NCBI RefSeq assembly: GCF_006384975.1
Contig: NZ_CP021645.1
Span: forward strand, 1,330,001-1,394,000
DNA length: 64,000 nt
Source of the DNA: Pseudomonas oryzihabitans
Lineage (GTDB): Bacteria > Pseudomonadota > Gammaproteobacteria > Pseudomonadales > Pseudomonadaceae
Direction: 5' to 3'
The notes below the pieces were generated by a model, which was not told where the DNA came from, ran no database searches, and saw only the letters and a program-made list of their open reading frames with translations. Below are positions 39,751 to 47,999 of the stretch, one piece after another. A program made the position numbers and the translations under genes. Position 1 is the first letter of the stretch. Each line of letters opens with the position of its first letter.

Positions 39751-40494
39751 TCAAACCTCGTCTTCCTCGTCCACCGCCTGGCGCAGGTCGTCGAAGTCGG
39801 TCTTGAGGCCGGTCTCCATGGCGTCCAGCTCGGTGAGCAAGGTGCGAAAGCTGGTGCGCTCGGGGATGACCAGGGCGCCCTCTGCTTCCTCCGCGCCTCC
39901 GACTTCCAGGGCCGCCAGGCTCAATTCCGGGTCCTCCAGCACCGAGGCCGGCTCGGGTTCCAGCTGGCGGACCTCGGCCAAGGGCGGCAGTTGGTCGAGG
40001 CTGCGCAGGTCGAAGTAGTCGAGGAAGGTCTTGGTGGTGGCGAACATGGCCGGTCGACCGGGAACGTCGCGATAGCCGACCACGCGGATCCAGTCGCGCT
40101 CCAGCAGTGTCTTGACGATCTGGCTGTTGACCGCCACGCCGCGCACCTCCTCGATCTCGCCGCGGGTGATGGGCTGGCGATAGGCGATCAGCGCCAGGGT
40201 CTCCAGCATGGCGCGGGAATAGCGCGGCGGGCGCTCCTCCCACAGCCGGCCGACCCAGGGCGCGTATTTTTCGCGCACCTGCAGGCGGTAGCCGGAGGCC
40301 ACCTCCTTGAGTTCGAAGCCGCGCTTGCGACAGGAGCCGCCGAGCACGGCGAGGCCGGCGCGCAGGTGGGCGGGCTCGGGGCGTTCGTACTCGTCGAAGA
40401 GTTCGGCCAGGCGCTCAAGGGTGAGCGGGCGGCCGGCGGCGAGCAGGATGGCTTCCAGCAGCGGCGCCAGTTGCTTGGGATCGGTGTAATTCAT
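39751..40494 (-). CDS. scpB: Segregation and condensation protein B
   Basis: A 247-residue cytoplasmic winged-helix protein that works with ScpA and Smc in chromosome segregation. LAPLLEAILLAAGRPLTLERL and YSRAMLETLALIAYRQPITRGEIEEVRGVAVNS-type sequence (with KTLLERDWIRVVG) are characteristic. The C-terminal ~60 residues are acidic. The start MNYTDPKQLAPLLE at 40494 was chosen over an upstream frame that crosses the neighbouring regulator. No scpA lies beside it in this window: the next gene upstream is divergent. Confidence 0.92.
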   Translation of the reverse strand: MNYTDPKQLAPLLEAILLAAGRPLTLERLAELFDEYERPEPAHLRAGLAVLGGSCRKRGFELKEVASGYRLQVREKYAPWVGRLWEERPPRYSRAMLETLALIAYRQPITRGEIEEVRGVAVNSQIVKTLLERDWIRVVGYRDVPGRPAMFATTKTFLDYFDLRSLDQLPPLAEVRQLEPEPASVLEDPELSLAALEVGGAEEAEGALVIPERTSFRTLLTELDAMETGLKTDFDDLRQAVDEEDEV

Positions 40495-40628
40495 GGGCGG
40501 CGATGATAAGGCCGGGCGCGGGCGACGCCAAATCGGAGCTGCCAGGGCTGGCCAGATCCGTGGGGTCTTTGACCTTGTCGCCAGACAGGGGCAAAGGCAT
40601 GCTCGGTGCATCGCCAAGGAGAGCCCTC

Positions 40629-41615
40629 ATGCCCCTCATCGCCGCCCTGCTCTACCCCGACGTCATGAGCCTGGACGTCACCGGCCCGCTGCAGGTGTTC
40701 GCCTCGGCCAATCTGGAGCGCGAGCGGCAGGGCCTGCCGCCGCACTACGAGCTGCGCCTACTGGGCGCCGCCGAGGGCCTGGTGCGGACCTCGGCCGGCA
40801 TCGGCATCCAGGCGGAACAGGGCTGGTACGACCTGGATCTTGAGCAGGTGGATACCCTGCTGATCCCCGGCGGCGTGGGGATCGGCGCCCTGCGCCAGGA
40901 CTCCGGCCTGCTGGCCTGGCTGCGCGACCTGGAGCCGCGGATACGTCGCCTGGGCTCGGTCTGCTCCGGTGCCTTGCTGCTGGCCAGCGCCGGCCTGCTG
41001 GATGGTCGGCGCGCCACCACCCACTGGGCCTACGTGGAAGAACTCGCTGCCTTCCCCGCCATCGAGGTCCAAGGCGACCGGCTGCACACTTATGATCCGC
41101 TGGGGCGTGATGGCGATCCCCATGTGTTCACTTCGGCGGGTGTCACCGCCGGTATCGACCTGGCACTGGCGCTGGTCGAGGCGGATCTGGGTCGGTCGCT
41201 GGCCTTGGCGGTGGCGCGGCGTCTGGTGATGTTCCTGCGGCGTCCCGGTGGTCAGGCGCAATTCAGCGCCTGCCTCGCGCCCGACCCGGGGCGGACGCCA
41301 CGGCTGGCCGCCCTGCTCGACTGGATTCCCGGTCATTTGGGCGAAGACCTCGGCCTGGAGCGCCTGGCCGAACGGGCCCACATGGCACCGCGCACCCTGT
41401 CGCGGCTCTTCAGCCGCGAGGTGGGCATGGGGCCGGGCCGCTATGTCGAACAGGTTCGCCTGGAAACCGCACGCGTCCTGCTGCAGGACGGCCAGGCCTC
41501 CATCGCCACGGTCGCTCGCCTGTGCGGCTTCGGCCATCCGGAGAATCTGCGGCGCACCTTCCACAAGCACCTGGCGGTGAGCCCCCAGGACTACGCGGCG
41601 CGCTTTGGCGCCTGA
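40629..41615 (+). CDS. GlxA-family transcriptional regulator (DJ-1/PfpI plus AraC domain)
   Basis: This 328-residue regulator has an N-terminal DJ-1/PfpI-like domain. Cys112 in LGSVCSGALLLASAG occupies the usual elbow, and LLIPGGVG is present. The C-terminal AraC-type DNA-binding domain has LERLAERAHMAPRTLSRLFS and IATVARLCGFGHPENLRRTF. Relatives control arginine, glycine-betaine and carnitine catabolism (ArgR, GbdR, CdhR), but this one has no target gene recognisable beside it. ATG 40629 gives the normal start. A small Cys-rich protein gene follows after 17 bp. Confidence 0.92.
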   Translation: MPLIAALLYPDVMSLDVTGPLQVFASANLERERQGLPPHYELRLLGAAEGLVRTSAGIGIQAEQGWYDLDLEQVDTLLIPGGVGIGALRQDSGLLAWLRDLEPRIRRLGSVCSGALLLASAGLLDGRRATTHWAYVEELAAFPAIEVQGDRLHTYDPLGRDGDPHVFTSAGVTAGIDLALALVEADLGRSLALAVARRLVMFLRRPGGQAQFSACLAPDPGRTPRLAALLDWIPGHLGEDLGLERLAERAHMAPRTLSRLFSREVGMGPGRYVEQVRLETARVLLQDGQASIATVARLCGFGHPENLRRTFHKHLAVSPQDYAARFGA

Positions 41616-41632
41616 TTCGAGGAGTGACGACC

Positions 41633-41836
41633 ATGCTGGAGATGCGTACGTCCTGTGAGCACTGCGCCTTGGAGTTGCCGGCCGATAGCGAGGGCGCGGT
41701 GATCTGCTCTTATGAGTGCACCTTTTGTACTGACTGCGCCCAGGGGCCTTTGCAGGGGCATTGTCCGAATTGCCAGGGCGAGTTGGTAAGACGGCCACGG
41801 CGGGTGGCTAAGGGACTGTCGGATACGGACCATTGA
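41633..41836 (+). CDS. Small DUF1272-family Cys-rich protein
   Basis: This 67-residue protein has eight cysteines in CxxC-like spacing (CEHC, YECTFCTDC, CPNC), which fits one or two zinc sites as in DUF1272. The ATG has GAGGAG 11 bases upstream and lies 17 bp after the GlxA-type regulator stop, so the two are likely co-transcribed. The function of the family is unknown. Confidence 0.87.
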   Translation: MLEMRTSCEHCALELPADSEGAVICSYECTFCTDCAQGPLQGHCPNCQGELVRRPRRVAKGLSDTDH

Positions 41837-41879
41837 AAGCAAGCGCGGCCATGGCTCTCCGCCGCTGTGACCACCGGGC

Positions 41880-42005
41880 TAATCGCGGCCATGGGCCACT
41901 CCTACAGTAATGCCTGAACCTGTAGGAGCAACTGTCTTTTCGCGGCCATGGGCCGCTCCTACAAAAGCATCATCCCCTGTAGGAGCGGCCCGTGGCCGCG
42001 ATCAC
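41880..42005. repeat. REP-like cluster (GTAGGAGCGGCC...GGCCGCGA)
   Basis: Four related units alternate in direction: TCGCGGCCATGGGCCACTCC, TGTAGGAGCAAC, TCGCGGCCATGGGCCGCTCC and TGTAGGAGCGGCCCGTGGCC. This is the common Pseudomonas REP type, arranged as two inverted pairs. It lies between the DUF1272 gene and the bestrophin-like gene, whose ends face each other. Confidence 0.88.
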
Positions 42006-42026
42006 GTAACGCCGAATTACCGCCCC

Positions 42027-42938
42027 TCACCGCAACAACCCCGCCTCCGCCTTGATCGGCTCGGGCGTCGGCTCGCCCAGCAGATCCAGCACGGCGATCT
42101 CCAGGCCGCGACTGAGGGCATCCAGCGGCAGGTGGTTGGGTTGGGTGCCGAAGGGATCGGCGATCTGGTCACCCAGGGCGTCCAGGCCGAAGAAGGTGTA
42201 GGCCAGCACCAGCACGGCCAGCGGCGTGAACCAGCCCAGGCTATCCACCAGGCAGAACGGCAGCAGGAAGCAATAGACGTGCACCACCCGGTGCAGCATC
42301 AGGATGTAGGGATAGGGAATGGGCGTCTGGCGGATGCGTTCGCAACCGCTGAGCACCGTGGTCAGCCGGTTCAGTTGCCCATCGACATTGGCGATCAAGG
42401 GATCGCCCAGGCCTTCGCGTCGCGCGCAGGCGATCAGCTCGGTGCCGAGTCGGCGAATCAAGGCGCTGGGTCGATGCGGCGCCGCCAGCAGACTCTCTTC
42501 CCCTTGCAACAGCCGTTGCACATCGGCGGACGACGGCTCGCGCCGCAAGTGATCGCGCAGCGCATAGCCGAAGGCCAACAGCGGCGTGAGTAGCCGACGC
42601 CGCTCGACCGCGCTCAGGCCGGGCAGCAGGGTCTCGACCTGTCGCGCCAGGTTGCGCCCGGCGATCAGCAACTCACCCCAAAGGCCGCGTGCCTCCCAGA
42701 AGCGCTGGTAGGCGGTGGTGTTGCGAAAGCCGAGGAAGATCGCCAGGGTCAGGCCCCAGAGGGTCAGGGGTGTGGTGGTCAGGCCGAAGTCGAAGCTGAG
42801 GATGACGCCATGGCTCAGGGTCACCGCCAGGCTCAGCAGCACCACATAGAGCAGCTTGCGCCAGATGGCCTGGACGATGGAACCGCGTACCGCGAACAGC
42901 AGTTCCGGCAGCGAGGGATTCTGGGGACGGGTGATCAT
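42027..42938 (-). CDS. Bestrophin-like (UPF0187) membrane channel protein
   Basis: A 303-residue inner-membrane protein. Hydrophobic helices are near residues 25-45 (LLYVVLLSLAVTLSHGVIL) and 50-70, with the family segment FLGFRNTTAYQRFWEARGLWGEL. Two more helices lie near 220-260 (YCFLLPFCLVDSLGWFTPLAVLVLAYTFFGLDALGDQI) followed by DPFGTQPNHLPLD. Bacterial bestrophin homologues form pentameric ion channels. The physiological ion here is unknown. The start may be ATG 42938 or 42968; neither has a strong ribosome site. Confidence 0.87.
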   Translation of the reverse strand: MITRPQNPSLPELLFAVRGSIVQAIWRKLLYVVLLSLAVTLSHGVILSFDFGLTTTPLTLWGLTLAIFLGFRNTTAYQRFWEARGLWGELLIAGRNLARQVETLLPGLSAVERRRLLTPLLAFGYALRDHLRREPSSADVQRLLQGEESLLAAPHRPSALIRRLGTELIACARREGLGDPLIANVDGQLNRLTTVLSGCERIRQTPIPYPYILMLHRVVHVYCFLLPFCLVDSLGWFTPLAVLVLAYTFFGLDALGDQIADPFGTQPNHLPLDALSRGLEIAVLDLLGEPTPEPIKAEAGLLR

Positions 42939-43158
42939 GGCAGGCCTGAAGCGGAGTAGAGACGCCATGCTGCGCCGGGTCGGGCTTCCCGCAAGGCTGG
43001 ACGTCGGCAGCCAGCGCCAGGTCGCTTCTCTGGCCCACCAGCCGCCCTTGTCAATTGCCCGACCTCTCGCCTAATCTTTGCCGCGCGCGTGCGCCCCTGG
43101 ATCAGCAGACAGGGCCTAACTGAGCTGGCTTCCCCTTCATCCACCAAGAGGAGCCGCC

Positions 43159-44505
43159 ATGTCGCGCCTGTGGATCCAGAACCCCCTCGCCGTTTTCACC
43201 GCCAATGACCAGGACGCCCGCGGCGGGCTGGTCGTCGACCAGGGCCTCATCACCGAACTGGTGCCGGCGGGCGGCCAGCCCCGCCAACCGGTCGCCACCA
43301 CCCTCGATTCCCGCGAGCTCGTGCTGCTGCCCGGGTTGATCAATACCCACCACCACTTCTACCAGACCCTCACCCGCGCCTGGGCGCCGGTGGTCAACCA
43401 GCCGCTGTTTCCCTGGCTGCAACGGCTCTATCCGGTCTGGGCACGGCTGACCGCCGATCAGTTGCACCTGGCCACCCAGGTGGCGCTGGCCGAATTGCTG
43501 CTCTCGGGCTGCACCACCGCGGCCGATCATCACTATCTCTTTCCCGATGGCCTGGAACAGGCCATCGACGTCCAGGTTGCAGCCGCCGCCGATCTTGGTT
43601 TGCGGGTGCACCTGACGCGTGGCTCCATGAGCCTGGGCGAGGCTGAGGGTGGCTTGCCACCGCAGTCCACGGTGCAGCCGCCGGAGTTGATCCTGGCCGA
43701 CAGCGAGCGCCTGGTCGCACGCCATCACCAACGCGGCGCCGGCGCCCGGGTGCAGATCGCCCTGGCACCCTGCTCGCCCTTCTCCGTGACGCCCAGCATC
43801 ATGCGCGAGAGCGCGGAGCTGGCCAGGCGGCTGGACGTGCGGCTGCATACTCACCTGGCCGAGACCCTGGACGAGGAAGCCTTCTGCCAACAGCGCTTCG
43901 GGATGCGCACGGTGGACTACCTGGAAAGCGTCGGCTGGCTCGGGCCGCGTACCTGGCTGGCCCATGGCATCCACTTCGACGCCGCCGAGATCGCCCGCCT
44001 GGGCGCCGCGGGCACCGGCATCTGCCACTGCCCCCACTCGAACATGCGCCTGGCGTCCGGCATCTGCCCAACCCTGGACCTGGAGGCGGCAGGTGCTCCC
44101 ATCGGCCTGGGGGTGGACGGCTCGGCGTCGGGCGATGCCTCCAATCTGCTGCTGGAAGCCCGTCAGGCACTCTATCTGCAGCGCCTGCGCTATGGCGCCG
44201 AGCGCATCACGCCCGAATTGGCCCTGACGTGGGCCACCCGCGGCTCGGCACGACTGCTCGGACGCGACGACCTGGGCGAGTTGGCGGTGGGCAAGCAGGC
44301 CGACCTGGCCCTGTTCCGGCTGGACGAGCTGCGCTTTTCCGGTAGCCACGATCCGCTGGCCGCGCTGCTACTGTGCGGCGCCGATCGCGCGGACCGGGTG
44401 ATGGTGGGCGGTCACTGGCGCGTCATCGACGGCTCCATCGTCGACCTGGATGTAGCGGCCCTGATCGCCCGCCATCGGCAGGCCGCGCGCCGCCTGGTGG
44501 CCTAA
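43159..44505 (+). CDS. 8-oxoguanine deaminase (amidohydrolase)
   Basis: A 448-residue metal-dependent deaminase of the amidohydrolase superfamily. The HxH pair is His64/His66 (GLINTHHHFYQTLTRAW). HTHLAETLDEEAF, the His in AHGIHFD, and GLGVDGSASGDASN with the metal Asp complete the site. It closely resembles the Pseudomonas enzyme that converts 8-oxoguanine to urate. A role in disposal of oxidised purines is expected from the family. GAGGAG precedes the start. The stop overlaps the convergent chromate-transporter stop by two bases. Confidence 0.88.
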   Translation: MSRLWIQNPLAVFTANDQDARGGLVVDQGLITELVPAGGQPRQPVATTLDSRELVLLPGLINTHHHFYQTLTRAWAPVVNQPLFPWLQRLYPVWARLTADQLHLATQVALAELLLSGCTTAADHHYLFPDGLEQAIDVQVAAAADLGLRVHLTRGSMSLGEAEGGLPPQSTVQPPELILADSERLVARHHQRGAGARVQIALAPCSPFSVTPSIMRESAELARRLDVRLHTHLAETLDEEAFCQQRFGMRTVDYLESVGWLGPRTWLAHGIHFDAAEIARLGAAGTGICHCPHSNMRLASGICPTLDLEAAGAPIGLGVDGSASGDASNLLLEARQALYLQRLRYGAERITPELALTWATRGSARLLGRDDLGELAVGKQADLALFRLDELRFSGSHDPLAALLLCGADRADRVMVGGHWRVIDGSIVDLDVAALIARHRQAARRLVA

Positions 44506-45023
44506 CCGAACAGCACCCCAAGCAGAGCGCCACCCGCCAGCAACCAGAGCGGATGCCAGCGGGTGAGCAGCGAGCCCAGCGCCGCGGCGACCAGTACCAG
44601 CACCCACAGCGGCGTAGTGGCCACGCTCCCGCCGACCAACCAGGCGCTGGTGGCGACCAGGCCCACGGTGATCGGCACCAGGCCGGCCTGCAGATGGCGG
44701 CGCCAAGGCCGCTCCTCGAAGCGACGCCAGGCATGCAGCACCGCCATGACCAGAATCGACGAGGGAGCGAAGCAGGCAGCGGAGGTCACCAACAGGCCAG
44801 GCCAGCCGGCCACGTGCCAGCCGATCAGCGGCACGATCATCATGTTGGGGCCAGGGGCCGCCCGGGCCAGGGCGAACAGCGCGGCGAAATCGGCATCGCT
44901 CATCCAGCCGTGTACCGCCACCACCTGGCGCTGCATTTCCGGCAGTACTGAGTTGCCGCCGCCGAAAGCCAGCAAGGAAAACTGGGCGAAGATCAGCGCC
45001 AGGGTCAGCAGGGTACCGTTCAT
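44502..45023 (-). CDS. Chromate transporter, second short subunit
   Basis: A 173-residue inner-membrane protein of the short-chain CHR type, half the size of classical ChrA. FAQFSLLAFGGGNSVLPEMQ and ARAAPGPNMMIVPLIGWHVAG are the family motifs. The ATG overlaps the first subunit stop as ATGA, so the two are made together and should form one heteromeric transporter. CHR proteins export chromate in some bacteria; chromate as substrate here is an assumption from the family name. Confidence 0.88.
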   Translation of the reverse strand: MNGTLLTLALIFAQFSLLAFGGGNSVLPEMQRQVVAVHGWMSDADFAALFALARAAPGPNMMIVPLIGWHVAGWPGLLVTSAACFAPSSILVMAVLHAWRRFEERPWRRHLQAGLVPITVGLVATSAWLVGGSVATTPLWVLVLVAAALGSLLTRWHPLWLLAGGALLGVLFG

Positions 45024-45571
45024 AGTCCCCACCGATAGCTGAGCAGCACGCTGAGTGGGGTGAGCAGCAGCATGGTCCAGAGCAGCGGCAGCTGGAGCAG
45101 CGCCAGGACGACGAAGACCAGCAGGGCAATGCCCAGGGCCAGCCAGCGCCCCCGCAGCGGCTTGAGCAAGGTGATCGCCATGGCTACCAGCAGGCCGGCC
45201 GCCGCGGCGGCCAGGCCGGCGAAGGCACGCCCTACCAGGGGATCATCGTGGTAGCGGTCATAGAGCACGCCCAAGCCGACCACCACCAGCGTCGGTCCGA
45301 CCAGCAGGCCCGCGACCGCAGCCAGGGCGCCGCCGCAGCCGGCGAATCTCATGCCCACCGCCACCGACAGGTTGATGATGTTGCCGCCCGGCAGGAACTG
45401 GCAGAGGCTGAGCAATTCGGTGAATTCCTCGGCCGACAGCCAGCGCCGCTTCTCCACCAGATAGCGCCGCGCCAGGGGCAGCACCCCACCGAAGGCGGTG
45501 ATGCCCAGGCTGAAGAAACCGAGAAAGAGATCGCGGCGGCGGGGACGACTCGGGGTGGGGGTGGCGTCCAT
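45020..45571 (-). CDS. Chromate transporter, first short subunit
   Basis: A 183-residue membrane protein. FLGFFSLGITAFGGVLPLARR and LSLCQFLPGGNIINLSVAVG are the CHR family motifs, followed by several helices and the ending LLYDRYH-to-YRWGL helices. The start MDATPTPSRPRRRD at 45571 was chosen; a longer frame overlaps the gntP end. It lies 14 bp after gntP in the same direction. Confidence 0.88.
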   Translation of the reverse strand: MDATPTPSRPRRRDLFLGFFSLGITAFGGVLPLARRYLVEKRRWLSAEEFTELLSLCQFLPGGNIINLSVAVGMRFAGCGGALAAVAGLLVGPTLVVVGLGVLYDRYHDDPLVGRAFAGLAAAAAGLLVAMAITLLKPLRGRWLALGIALLVFVVLALLQLPLLWTMLLLTPLSVLLSYRWGL

Positions 45572-45585
45572 CGGCGTGCCTCGTC

Positions 45586-46959
45586 CTATAGCCAGACTGA
45601 CAACAATAGCGTGCCCGCCAGGCCGGTGAGAGAAACCAGGGTCTGCAACACCGACCAGACCCATAGCGTCTGCTTGAGCTCCAGGCCGAAGTACTCGCGC
45701 ACCATCCAGAAACCAGCGTCATTGACGTGACAGAAGAACACCGAACCGGCGCCGATGGCCAGGGCGACCAGCGATGCCTGGGGACCGGCCAGCCCTGCCA
45801 CCACCGGGGCCAGGATGCCGGCCGTGGTGGTGGTCGCCACCGTCGCCGAGCCGGTCGCCTGGCGCAGGGCCACGGCGATCAGCCAGGCCAGCAGGATGTA
45901 GGGCAGATGGGCGAGCTCGGCCACCTTGGCCACGGTGTGGCTGACGCCAGCATCGAGCAGCGTCTGCTTGAGGCCGCCGCCAGCGCCTATGGTGAGCAGC
46001 AAGGCGGCGATGGGCGCCAGGCTCTTGCGCAGCACCCCGCCTACCCGCTCGCGCGGCATGCCACTGCCCCAGCCGAGCAGCACGGTAGCTGCCAATACCG
46101 CGAGGCCCAGGGCGATCAGCGGCTCACCAAGAAATTTCAGCCCTTGCGCCAGACCACTGTGCGGATCGAGGGCGACCTTGGCGAAGGTGCTGCCCAGCAT
46201 CAGCAGCACCGGCAGCAGGATGACCAGCAGTGACAGGCCGAAGCCCGGCTGGTGGGCACTGGGATCACGGGCGCTGAACAGTTCGCCCAATTCGGCCGGC
46301 GGCTGGATCACCATCCGCCGCGACAGCCAGCCGCCATAGAGCGGCCCGGCGAGGATCACCGCCGGCACGGCGATCGCGAAGCCCAGCAGCATGGTCAGCC
46401 CCAGATCGGCATGCAGCGCCGCCACCGCGATCAGTGGACCGGGATGCGGCGGCAACAGCGCATGCAGGGTGGTCATGCCGGCCAGCGCCGGAATGGCGAT
46501 GCGCAACAGCGGCTGGCCGGAGCGCTGCGCCATCACGAAGATGATGGGCACCATCAGCACCAGCCCGACTTCGAAGAACAGCGGCAGGCCGATCACCATC
46601 GCCACCAGCGCCATCACCCAGGGCAGGCTGCGCCCCTTGCCCAGCCCCAGCAGGGTACTGGCGATGCGGTCGGCGGCGCCGGATTCGGCCATCAGCGCGC
46701 CGAGCATGGAGCCGAGGGCGATGATGATGCCGGCCTCGCCGAGAATCCCGCCCGCGCCCTTGCTGAAGGCCTTGGCCACCGCCTCGGCCGGCAGCCCGGC
46801 GCCCAGGCCGGCAATGAAGGTGCCGATGAGGATGGAGAGGAACGGCGGTAAGCGGGTGACGCCAATCAGGATGACGATGGCCAGAATGGCGGCCACACAG
46901 CAGAAGATCAGCCGGGTGTCATGGGCGACCCAGGCGAGCGCAGCGGGATCCACAGGCAA
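45586..46959 (-). CDS. gntP: GntP-family gluconate:H+ symporter
   Basis: A 457-residue inner-membrane symporter with about 12 helices. GEAGIIIALGSMLGALMAESG, GLPLFFEVGLVLMVPIIF and LLPPHPGPLIAVAALHADLG are typical GntP motifs. Gluconate or a related sugar acid is the usual substrate, fitting the Entner-Doudoroff genes elsewhere in the window, although no gluconate kinase lies beside it. It is first in a run with the two CHR genes. A 398-bp gap upstream holds the second MITE-like repeat. Confidence 0.9.
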   Translation of the reverse strand: MPVDPAALAWVAHDTRLIFCCVAAILAIVILIGVTRLPPFLSILIGTFIAGLGAGLPAEAVAKAFSKGAGGILGEAGIIIALGSMLGALMAESGAADRIASTLLGLGKGRSLPWVMALVAMVIGLPLFFEVGLVLMVPIIFVMAQRSGQPLLRIAIPALAGMTTLHALLPPHPGPLIAVAALHADLGLTMLLGFAIAVPAVILAGPLYGGWLSRRMVIQPPAELGELFSARDPSAHQPGFGLSLLVILLPVLLMLGSTFAKVALDPHSGLAQGLKFLGEPLIALGLAVLAATVLLGWGSGMPRERVGGVLRKSLAPIAALLLTIGAGGGLKQTLLDAGVSHTVAKVAELAHLPYILLAWLIAVALRQATGSATVATTTTAGILAPVVAGLAGPQASLVALAIGAGSVFFCHVNDAGFWMVREYFGLELKQTLWVWSVLQTLVSLTGLAGTLLLSVWL

Positions 46960-47109
46960 CTCCTCTTGTAACTTATTATTTCAAAGTCACCATACCTGAA
47001 GCGGTCCCGATAGTACGGCTGGAATCGAAGTGCCACCTAAACAAATCCTGTCGCTTATTGCGCTTAGCTCGCGAACCTCAGCCGTTCCGTACGATCCTAG
47101 GCTCTGTAC

Positions 47110-47263
47110 GAGCCTGTTCATAATCTCGCGAGCTAGAGCCAAACAAGGCCTAGGCGGCCCCACGAAAATGGCTGAGGAAGCGGAGTTTACGAGTGGTAAA
47201 TGAGCATTCCGAAGCCATTTTCAACGCGGTTTGGCCGACGCGCAGCAGATTTTGAACAGGCTC
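47110..47263. repeat. MITE-like repeat, copy 2
   Basis: At 154 bp it has the same inverted ends GAGCCTGTTCA / TGAACAGGCTC as the copy at 35330-35515 and is shorter by an internal segment on each side of GAGTGGTAAATGAGC. Inner arms AAAATGGCT / AGCCATTTT are perfect here. It lies in the gap 46960-47357 between divergent gntP and the cyclodeaminase-like gene; I see nothing else recognisable in that gap. Confidence 0.87.
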
Positions 47264-47357
47264 TAAGAAGAGTCGCCGAGCGCCGGGACTTGTCGTGCGG
47301 CGTCCAATAGCGGTCGGTCGTGACCGAATCCCCTCCCTTTGCTAGCAGGCGGTTGGC

Positions 47358-47993
47358 ATGAACGAAACCTTTACCCTTTGGCAGCAGACCCTCGCCCAAT
47401 TCCGTGACGGGACCGGCTCCACCCTGCCCACGCCTGGCAGTGGCTCGGCGGCCACCGTGGCGGCGGTGCTGGGTATCGCGCTGGTCCTCAAGGGTTTGAA
47501 GATCAGCCAGCAACGGCAACCGGTGACCCGTCACGCCGAGTTGATCACCCTGGGCGAACGGCTGCAGGAAGCCTTGAGCACCTGCGCCGATGCCGATGTC
47601 CAGGCGTTCGCCAACTACCTGGAGGCGGATCGCCAGGCCAACGGTGCCGTCAGCGAGGAAGGCGAACGTCGCCAGCAGGCGCTCAATCTGGCCGCGGCGA
47701 ACGCCATCCAGATTCCCATCGCCACGGCACAGCTGTGCCTGGAGGCCCTGGACCTCGCCGTCATCGCCACGCCGCTCACCGTCGAACCGCTGCGCAGCGA
47801 TGCCCTGGCGGGCGGGCGGCTGCTGCATGGGGCCCTGGGCGCGGTGCTCACCACGGTCGATGCCGACCGCAACGGCCTGAAATCCGGCGATGCCCGCGAA
47901 GCCGCGCGGCAGATGCGCGACAAGCTCCAGCAGCAGGCCGATCAGCGACTCGCCCAGCTGCGCGCCACCCCCGTTCCCCAGACCATGGGTTGA
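47358..47993 (+). CDS. Cyclodeaminase/cyclohydrolase-family protein
   Basis: A 211-residue protein that resembles the formiminotetrahydrofolate cyclodeaminase domain. TPGSGSAATVAAVLGIALVL near residue 25 is the typical folate-binding helix start, and the rest is an all-helical bundle (AANAIQIPIATAQLCLEALD). Stand-alone members exist in serine-cycle and folate one-carbon metabolism, but the partner formiminotransferase is not nearby. It lies six bases before the DUF2254 gene, so they share a transcript. Confidence 0.8.
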   Translation: MNETFTLWQQTLAQFRDGTGSTLPTPGSGSAATVAAVLGIALVLKGLKISQQRQPVTRHAELITLGERLQEALSTCADADVQAFANYLEADRQANGAVSEEGERRQQALNLAAANAIQIPIATAQLCLEALDLAVIATPLTVEPLRSDALAGGRLLHGALGAVLTTVDADRNGLKSGDAREAARQMRDKLQQQADQRLAQLRATPVPQTMG

Positions 47994-47999
47994 CCGCTT

